From Deltaproteobacteria bacterium (GTDB taxonomy: Bacteria > Desulfobacterota > Syntrophobacteria > B119-G9), in assembly GCA_003646715.1 (NCBI GenBank), contig QMLL01000034.1, positions 1 through 10,289 of the forward strand: a stretch of 10,289 bases of DNA. Reading direction: 5' to 3'. Each line of letters starts with the position of its first letter. Within the stretch, counting starts at the first letter, position 1. Shown here piece after piece: positions 5,212 through 10,289 of the stretch. The notes under the pieces were generated by a model. It did no database searches. It was not told where the DNA came from and saw only the letters and a list, made by a program, of their open reading frames with translations. The translations under genes were made by a program, and so were the position numbers.

Positions 5212-6337
5212 AATTAGCTACTTTGCCTGGCCTCGACTTTGTCTTCGGCTGATAAGTACACAGGGGTTCAGGCCCCAGAAAGTTGCCAGTGGTTTCATAT
5301 GCTCTTGCTCTGCACCCACCGCAAACTTTTATATACTCACATTGCCCGCATTTCCCTTCGTACCTGCTAAAATCTCTTAGCGCTGTAAATATCTCGGATT
5401 TTTCCCATATCTCCGGAAAAGGTGTTTTCCTGATATTTCCGCAATTCAATTCTAAATAGCCGCAGGGCTGCACGTCTCCTACATGAGAAACAAAGCAGAA
5501 ACCAATTCCTCCGAGACAGCCTCTTGTCACGGCATCCAGTCCGTAAGTTTTAAACGTCACTTTTTCTCCGTCTTCACGTGCCCGCTGGCGGAGAATTCTG
5601 TAGTAATGAGGCGCACACGTGGCTTTCAACTGAAGCTTTGTCTTCTTCCTTTGTTCATAAAACCAGTGCAAGGATTTTTCGTATTCTGCCGCTTCAATTT
5701 CCTGATCTTTCAGATCTTTTGCCCTCCCTGTAGGTACAATCAGAAAAATATGATGCGCTACCGCCCCTAGTGATTCGGCAAGTTCTTGGACCGCAGGCAG
5801 CTCATCCATGTTTACCCTGGTTATGGTAGTGTTTATCTGGAAAGGAAGCCCCGCTTCTTTTAACATTTCAATACCGCGAAGTGATTTCTCAAAAGAGCCT
5901 TCCACTTTTCTGAAAGCGTCATGGCTTTCGGCAGTGGCTCCATCAATGCTGATGCTAACTCGCTGAATGTTTGCCTTGAGCATCTTTTCCACCAGTTCCC
6001 TGGTTAGCAGCGTCCCGTTGGTTGCCATAGTCATACGAAGTCCCAGAGTATCCCCGTATTTTGCAATATCGAAAATGTCATTTCTAAGAAGCGGTTCTCC
6101 TCCGGTCAAGATTATGATCGGCTTTGCAAAAGAAGCTACATCATCGAGGAACTTCAGGCACTCATCGGTCGTAAGTTCATTGGGGTACGGTTTATCCATG
6201 GACGCGGCACGACAATGAACGCATGAAAGGTTACACGTTCTTGTAACCTCCCAGGCTATAAGCCTTGGCTGCGGGACACCGGAAGCCCCAGAGTGTTCGC
6301 CCATTTTCAGGTGTTCAGGATGTTCGGTTTTGTTCAT
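5210..6337 (-). CDS. ahbD: Heme b synthase AhbD, radical SAM enzyme (alternative heme pathway)
   Basis: A 375-residue cytoplasmic radical-SAM protein. AhbD converts iron-coproporphyrin III to heme b by oxidative decarboxylation of two propionate side chains. The N-terminal cluster motif C-N-L-S-C-V-H-C holds Cys35, Cys39 and Cys42, and G-G-E-P at 79-82 is the SAM-binding loop; N-G-T at 107-109 and S-I-D-G at 130-133 are further core motifs. The C-terminal SPASM-like region has cysteines 274, 281, 292, 330, 333, 339, 342 and 360, expected to hold auxiliary iron-sulfur cluster(s). The assignment as AhbD rather than another SPASM protein rests on strong overall resemblance and the ahbC-hemB neighbourhood. 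The ATG at 6337 has GAGG at close spacing; Met12 lacks a ribosome site. It lies 52 bases after hemB. Confidence 0.88.
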   Translation of the reverse strand: MNKTEHPEHLKMGEHSGASGVPQPRLIAWEVTRTCNLSCVHCRAASMDKPYPNELTTDECLKFLDDVASFAKPIIILTGGEPLLRNDIFDIAKYGDTLGLRMTMATNGTLLTRELVEKMLKANIQRVSISIDGATAESHDAFRKVEGSFEKSLRGIEMLKEAGLPFQINTTITRVNMDELPAVQELAESLGAVAHHIFLIVPTGRAKDLKDQEIEAAEYEKSLHWFYEQRKKTKLQLKATCAPHYYRILRQRAREDGEKVTFKTYGLDAVTRGCLGGIGFCFVSHVGDVQPCGYLELNCGNIRKTPFPEIWEKSEIFTALRDFSRYEGKCGQCEYIKVCGGCRARAYETTGNFLGPEPLCTYQPKTKSRPGKVAN

Positions 6338-6389
6338 ATGTGCCTCGTGTGTTTCTCTATCGACGATAATAAAATTCTGTCACTATGCT

Positions 6390-7364
6390 CTAAGCTCCTA
6401 ACAGCTTCGCCACATCCTTAGCAAAATAAGTCAGGATCATGTCTGCTCCGGCTCGTTTTATCCCGGTGAGTATTTCCATCATTACTCGCTTTTCATCGAT
6501 CCACCCTTTTTCCGCCGCGGCTTTAACCATTGAATATTCTCCGCTCACGTTGTAGGCTGCGATTGGTCGATCAAATTGAGTACGCACACGCTGAATGATA
6601 TCGAGAAAAGCAAGGGCTGGCTTTACCATAACAATATCAGCTCCTTCCATAATATCAAGAGCCACTTCCCGCATGGCCTCTTCTCCATTCGCAATGTCCA
6701 TCTGGTATGCTTGCCTATCACCGAATTGTGGAGCGGAATCGGCGGCATCCCGGAAAGGTCCGTAAAAAGACGAACAGTACTTGGCCGAATACGCCATGAT
6801 TGGAATCCCGGAAAACCCGTTTTCATCCAGAACGCTCCGGATTCTCGCCACTCGACCGTCCATCATGTCTGAAGGCGCCACCATATCTGCCCCGGCCTGG
6901 ACATGGGAAAGTGCGGTTTTCGCCAGCAATTCCAGGGTAGAATCGTTATCCACATCTCCATCCTTAATAATCCCGCAGTGGCCGTGGCTCGTGTATTCAC
7001 ACATGCAAACATCTGTTATAACAACAATGTCAATTCCCTTTTCCTTTATTGCCCTGACGGCTCTCTGAATTATCCCGTCTTCCGCATATGCACCACTTCC
7101 TACTTCGTCTTTCGATTCGGGAATACCAAATAAAATGATGGCAGGAATTCTTAATGAAGCTACTTCTTCCACTTCTTTCACCAAGTTATCTACCGACAGC
7201 CTGAAAACACCGGGCATAGAAGGAACCGGCTCTTTCACCCCCTCTCCAGGTACAACGAAAAGCGGATAAATAAGATCATCCACTGTTAACCTGGTCTCAC
7301 GGATCAGCCTTCTAAAATTGGGATTCTTGCGCATTCTACGCGGTCTGTATACAGGATACTCCAC
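6390..7364 (-). CDS. hemB: Delta-aminolevulinic acid dehydratase (porphobilinogen synthase)
   Basis: A 324-residue enzyme that condenses two 5-aminolevulinate molecules to porphobilinogen in the cytoplasm, the first common step toward siroheme, heme and corrinoids. The zinc site D-V-C-M-C-E-Y-T-S-H-G-H-C supplies Cys120, Cys122 and Cys130, so this is a Zn-type enzyme. The catalytic lysines are Lys195 in Y-S-A-K-Y and Lys248 in M-V-K-P, the Schiff-base residue. A-P-S-D-M-M-D-G at 163-170 and the substrate-binding R-D-A-A-D-S at 205-210 are also conserved. Length is typical. The frame can open at a TTG at 7379, but AGGAGG covers those codons and sits 6 bases before GTG at 7364, so GTG is chosen. 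It is flanked by ahbC and ahbD, as in other sulfate reducers. Confidence 0.94.
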   Translation of the reverse strand: MEYPVYRPRRMRKNPNFRRLIRETRLTVDDLIYPLFVVPGEGVKEPVPSMPGVFRLSVDNLVKEVEEVASLRIPAIILFGIPESKDEVGSGAYAEDGIIQRAVRAIKEKGIDIVVITDVCMCEYTSHGHCGIIKDGDVDNDSTLELLAKTALSHVQAGADMVAPSDMMDGRVARIRSVLDENGFSGIPIMAYSAKYCSSFYGPFRDAADSAPQFGDRQAYQMDIANGEEAMREVALDIMEGADIVMVKPALAFLDIIQRVRTQFDRPIAAYNVSGEYSMVKAAAEKGWIDEKRVMMEILTGIKRAGADMILTYFAKDVAKLLGA

Positions 7365-7370
7365 AACTAC

Positions 7371-7376
7371 CCTCCT
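7371..7376 (-). promoter_or_regulatory. Shine-Dalgarno sequence that sets the hemB GTG start
   Basis: AGGAGG on the minus strand lies 6 bases upstream of GTG at 7364. Because it overlaps codons 2 and 3 of the longer frame beginning TTG at 7379, that longer start is unlikely. Confidence 0.65.
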
Positions 7377-7412
7377 CAAATCTTGTTTCTTTGCCAGGTG
7401 ATAACTGAGAAA

Positions 7413-8597
7413 CTAACCAAGACCAATTTCCTGGTCAGTAAGGTAGCAGGCAGGATCCGGCGCCCACAGATCCCCTGTTGCCGCCTCAGCCCTCACTCTG
7501 AAATTCCCCGCACAGATGTCCAGCCACTTACACTCAGAGCATCTACCCTTCACATACTTCTTCTTCTCTTTTAATTTTCGCATAAGAGGATTGGAAAGAT
7601 CAGTCCAGATCTCGCTAAAAGGCCTTTCCCGCACATTCCCGAAAGAATAATGCCTCCAGAATTGATCCGCGTGTACTTCACCGTCCCAGCTTACACATCC
7701 GATACCTCTTCCGGAACTATTGCCCTCATTCATCTGGAGAAGCTCCAGTACCTCCTCTGCTCTTCGGGGATCTTCTTTTAAAAGACGAAGGTAAACATAA
7801 GGACCATCGGCATGATTATCAACGGTGAGAATTTCCTTGGGTTTCCCTTTTGCGTGAAGTTCCGCGGTCCTGTCAATTATAAGATCCACCACCTTCCTGG
7901 TTTCCTCGTGGTTAAGATCTTCTTTCATAAGCTTGCTGCCACGACCGGCGTAAACCAGGTGATAAAAGCATGCCCTGGGAATTTCCCGCTCTTCTATTAA
8001 ATCAAATATCGCTGGAATTTCCCTATAATTAATCCTGTTTATGGTGAATCGCAGCCCCACCTTTATGCCTTCATTCTGAGCATTTTCAACACCTTCAAGA
8101 GCACCTTTAAAAGCTCCTTTGAATCCCCGGAACCTGTCGTGAATCTCTTCCATACCATCCAGGCTTATCCCCACATACGATAAGCCTATGGCCTTGAGAT
8201 CCCTCGCAATTTCCCTGGTAATGAGCGTGCCATTGGTGGAAATAACAGCCCGCATTCCCTTTTCCACAGCATACGACGTCAGCTCAATTAGATGAGGATG
8301 CATGAGAGGCTCACCACCGGAAAAAAGCACCACCGGACAACCAAACTCGCTCAGATCGTCAAGCAACTGTTTCCCTTCTTCCAGCGTTAGCTCGTTTTCG
8401 AATTCCTTGTCTTTGGCATGAGCATAACAATGAATACAGCGGAGATTGCACCTTCTTGTTACATTCCAGACCACAACTGGCTTTTTGTCCGCAGAAAATT
8501 GCAGCAGATGGGACGGCATCTCCCCTGATTTTCTTCCATATCGCAGCGCATCAGAAGGCTCAACCGTACCACAATAAAGCTTTGAAATACCTATCAT
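7413..8597 (-). CDS. ahbC: 12,18-didecarboxysiroheme deacetylase AhbC, radical SAM enzyme
   Basis: A 394-residue cytoplasmic radical-SAM protein. AhbC removes the acetate side chains at C2 and C7 of 12,18-didecarboxysiroheme to give iron-coproporphyrin III, the substrate of AhbD. The start M-I-G-I-S-K-L-Y-C-G and the run L-L-Q-F-S-A-D-K-K-P-V-V-V-W-N at 31-45 are characteristic. The cluster motif is C-N-L-R-C-I-H-C (Cys50, Cys54, Cys57), G-G-E-P is at 94-97, N-G-T at 122-124 and S-L-D-G at 145-148. C-terminal cysteines 301, 353, 356, 362 and 384 fit a SPASM-type auxiliary cluster. The ATG at 8597 is preceded by GGGAGG. It starts 21 bases after the unfoldase gene and is followed by hemB after 48 bases. 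It is similar in architecture to AhbD and probably an old paralogue. Confidence 0.92.
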   Translation of the reverse strand: MIGISKLYCGTVEPSDALRYGRKSGEMPSHLLQFSADKKPVVVWNVTRRCNLRCIHCYAHAKDKEFENELTLEEGKQLLDDLSEFGCPVVLFSGGEPLMHPHLIELTSYAVEKGMRAVISTNGTLITREIARDLKAIGLSYVGISLDGMEEIHDRFRGFKGAFKGALEGVENAQNEGIKVGLRFTINRINYREIPAIFDLIEEREIPRACFYHLVYAGRGSKLMKEDLNHEETRKVVDLIIDRTAELHAKGKPKEILTVDNHADGPYVYLRLLKEDPRRAEEVLELLQMNEGNSSGRGIGCVSWDGEVHADQFWRHYSFGNVRERPFSEIWTDLSNPLMRKLKEKKKYVKGRCSECKWLDICAGNFRVRAEAATGDLWAPDPACYLTDQEIGLG

Positions 8598-8618
8598 AAA
8601 CGGGCCTCCCTCTCATAA

Positions 8619-10289
8619 TCAGGTTGAATACCTGTCGTGATCAACTTCGTGAGGTTCCTTGTTGTATGCCTCGCGAATCAACTGGTTCACATAGTTATCG
8701 GGATCAACTACGGCTTCTCGCGGCAAAAGAAATTCTGCCTGGCCCGTTTTGTCAGCAACTAGCTTGAAAGCATAATCGAAATCCCTGGATATCTCCTCGC
8801 ACACCTCCTGCGTGGAAACTCCCCTCAACACGGCTCGTTCTATAATCTCGTCTATCGCCTCATCGCTGAAACGAGCTCTGAACCCGTATCTTTCAAAGAA
8901 CGAAACTTCAAAGCTCTTTATCTGGTTATACATGTTAAGAAGGTCTTCAAAAAGTACTTCCAGCTCAAGGCCAGTTCGCAAATGTTGATCAATTATTATA
9001 TCAATACGTCCTTCGGTATAAATCTGACTGTAATTGCCGAGAAAACTCTCACGATTTTTGTAGATGTTATCCCTAAGCTGGGATTTCTGTTTCATTTTGA
9101 TGTTCAGGTATTTTTCCAGCAGCTCCGGTTTTTCCGGATCAGCGAGCAAACGCTCCAGTTCACCTTCCGGGTCTTTTACAACCTCTGGAGTTACCACCAG
9201 GAACTGAATATCAGTGGAAGGAAGCTTCTTCTCGTAAGGTAAGAGAACCCGCTCAATTACACTTACGAGCCCCCTTGCTCCTGTCTTCTCCTTATAAGCA
9301 AGCTGCGCCAGAAGCTTCAAAGCTTCATCTTCGAAGTAAATGTCAATACCGTAGGATCGAAAGTCTTCTTTCTTCCCGTTTATTATCGGATTGTTCGGAT
9401 TTTTCAGTATTTCGTAAAGGTCATCTTCACTCAGCGGTTCAAGCACTGCAATCACAGGGAGCCTACCAACAAATTCGCTTTCGAAACCATACTGAATAAG
9501 ATCCTCTGCTCTAACATGATGTAAGTACTTGTAATCATCGTCCCTGCTGGTGATATCGGCATCAAAGCCGATACTCTGGCTGCTCACTCTTTTCTTTATG
9601 ATATCGGCCAGATCGTTAAAGGCTCCGCTCACAATAAAAAGAATGTTTTTGGTGTTCAGTGTCCTTTTTTCTCTTTTGCCCGTTTTCCGGTAGTATTCAA
9701 TGGCCTGGATCTGAGATACCGGGTCGTATGGAACCTTCAGGTCAACCTCGGTTTCTTCCATGGGCTTCAGCAGGGCCCTCTGTACACCGGTTCTCGAAAC
9801 ATCGGGGCCAATTATATTAGGCGCAGATGCAATCTTATCAATTTCGTCGATATAGATAATGCCATACTGGGCAAGCTCAAGGTCATCATCAGCTTCTGTC
9901 ACCAGATCCCTAACCAGGTCTTCTACATCTCTACCAACGTAACCGGTTTCGCTAAACTTGGTTGCGTCGCCTTTTACGAAGGGCACACCAATTTTTTGAG
10001 CAATCAATTTAATAATATAGGTTTTTCCTACCCCGGTGGGCCCAATCAAAATAATATTGTTTTTTATTCTTCCCACCGTGTTTGTGGATCGGCCTTTTCT
10101 AATCTTGTTCTGATACTTAATTCTCTTGAAATGGGTACAGATTTTAGTGGCAAGAATAGCTTTAGCCTGATCCTGTTTGATCACGTACTGGTTCAGGTAA
10201 GCCTCAAGTTCTTCGGGGTTGAGATCAAAATCGATGCTCTCAACTCCCTTTTTTCTTTTCCTTTCGCCCTTGTCTTCTTCCGTCTGAGG
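8619..10289 (-). CDS. ClpX/HslU-like AAA+ unfoldase with long C-terminal extension (5' end outside window)
   Basis: The frame is open to the right edge, so the start is missing; 556 codons are visible. Numbering from the first visible codon, a Lys/Arg/Glu-rich linker is followed by L-N-Q-Y-V-I-K-Q-D-Q-A-K near 31-42 (ClpX-like entry), Walker A G-P-T-G-V-G-K-T at 83-90, pore loop G-Y-V-G at 116-119, Walker B I-I-Y-I-D-E-I-D at 144-151, sensor 1 region S-G-A-F-N at 221-225, an I-G-F loop at 240-242 (ClpP-docking in ClpX), arginine finger Arg276 in E-F-V-G-R-L-P and sensor 2 G-A-R-G-L with Arg339. All ATPase residues look intact. Segments such as T-K-F-S-E-T-G-Y-V-G-R-D-V-E and G-P-D-V-S-R-T-G-V-Q-R are HslU-like, but no HslU I-domain is present. 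About 185 residues extend past the usual ClpX end. It probably unfolds proteins for a peptidase; no clpP or hslV is visible. It ends 21 bases before ahbC. Confidence 0.85.
   Translation of the reverse strand, partial: PQTEEDKGERKRKKGVESIDFDLNPEELEAYLNQYVIKQDQAKAILATKICTHFKRIKYQNKIRKGRSTNTVGRIKNNIILIGPTGVGKTYIIKLIAQKIGVPFVKGDATKFSETGYVGRDVEDLVRDLVTEADDDLELAQYGIIYIDEIDKIASAPNIIGPDVSRTGVQRALLKPMEETEVDLKVPYDPVSQIQAIEYYRKTGKREKRTLNTKNILFIVSGAFNDLADIIKKRVSSQSIGFDADITSRDDDYKYLHHVRAEDLIQYGFESEFVGRLPVIAVLEPLSEDDLYEILKNPNNPIINGKKEDFRSYGIDIYFEDEALKLLAQLAYKEKTGARGLVSVIERVLLPYEKKLPSTDIQFLVVTPEVVKDPEGELERLLADPEKPELLEKYLNIKMKQKSQLRDNIYKNRESFLGNYSQIYTEGRIDIIIDQHLRTGLELEVLFEDLLNMYNQIKSFEVSFFERYGFRARFSDEAIDEIIERAVLRGVSTQEVCEEISRDFDYAFKLVADKTGQAEFLLPREAVVDPDNYVNQLIREAYNKEPHEVDHDRYST

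Noticed and set aside
7364..7379. hemB start at TTG 7379
   Set aside because: Its first codons are the AGGAGG ribosome site for the GTG at 7364.
8619..10184. A complete gene starting with GTG at 10184
   Set aside because: The frame stays open to 10289 and the upstream residues (P-E-E-L-E-A-Y-L-N-Q-Y-V) continue the conserved ClpX-like sequence, so that GTG is an internal valine and the gene is cut by the window edge.
8619..10289. Plain HslU (ATPase of HslUV)
   Set aside because: Several motifs are HslU-like, but the long I-domain between the Walker motifs is missing and the IGF loop and sensor-2 region are of ClpX type; no hslV is nearby.

Overview
All genes in this window lie on the minus strand, so transcription runs from high to low coordinates. 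The best match is an anaerobic, heme-making bacterium of the sulfate-reducing / syntrophic deltaproteobacterial (Desulfobacterota) kind. It carries the siroheme-dependent heme genes ahbC-hemB-ahbD, an oxygen-labile two-subunit class I fumarase, a two-subunit heme-b succinate dehydrogenase anchor and a long-form cofactor-independent phosphoglycerate mutase. The lineage call is inference from gene content. No rRNA, tRNA, phage gene, transposase or CRISPR array was seen.

Region 1 (10289 down to 4492) may be one transcription unit. It starts with a ClpX/HslU-like AAA+ unfoldase whose start lies beyond the right edge. It continues through ahbC, hemB, ahbD and a bifunctional-nuclease-domain (BFN/DUF151) gene to a 57-codon HicB-like antitoxin gene that starts with TTG. 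Gaps between genes are 21 to about 54 bases and almost every gene has a clear Shine-Dalgarno sequence. AhbC and AhbD are radical-SAM enzymes that turn 12,18-didecarboxysiroheme into heme b, and HemB makes the porphobilinogen that feeds siroheme. The siroheme decarboxylase (ahbAB) is not here.

Region 2 (4491 to 4171) is non-coding and repeat-rich. It holds a perfect GC-rich palindrome, degenerate copies of a CCCCTCGATACGT(G/T)CGC unit (one forming a 7-bp hairpin) and four degenerate 12-bp tandem units. The repeat sequence runs into the 3' end of the hicB-like gene, which appears to have lost its usual C-terminus and has no hicA partner.

Region 3 (4170 to 1) holds gpmI, a 185-base gap with a possible promoter, then fumA-fumB-sdhC-sdhD; sdhA/sdhB are expected just past the left edge. 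Fumarase and succinate dehydrogenase/fumarate reductase catalyse adjacent steps (malate-fumarate-succinate). The heme b of SdhCD is presumably supplied by the Ahb enzymes of Region 1.

Most of the window is well-understood metabolism. The parts that deserve a second look are the unusual ClpX/HslU mosaic ATPase with a ~185-residue C-terminal extension, the repeat cluster and its junction with the hicB-like gene, and the co-location of the unfoldase, BFN and heme genes.
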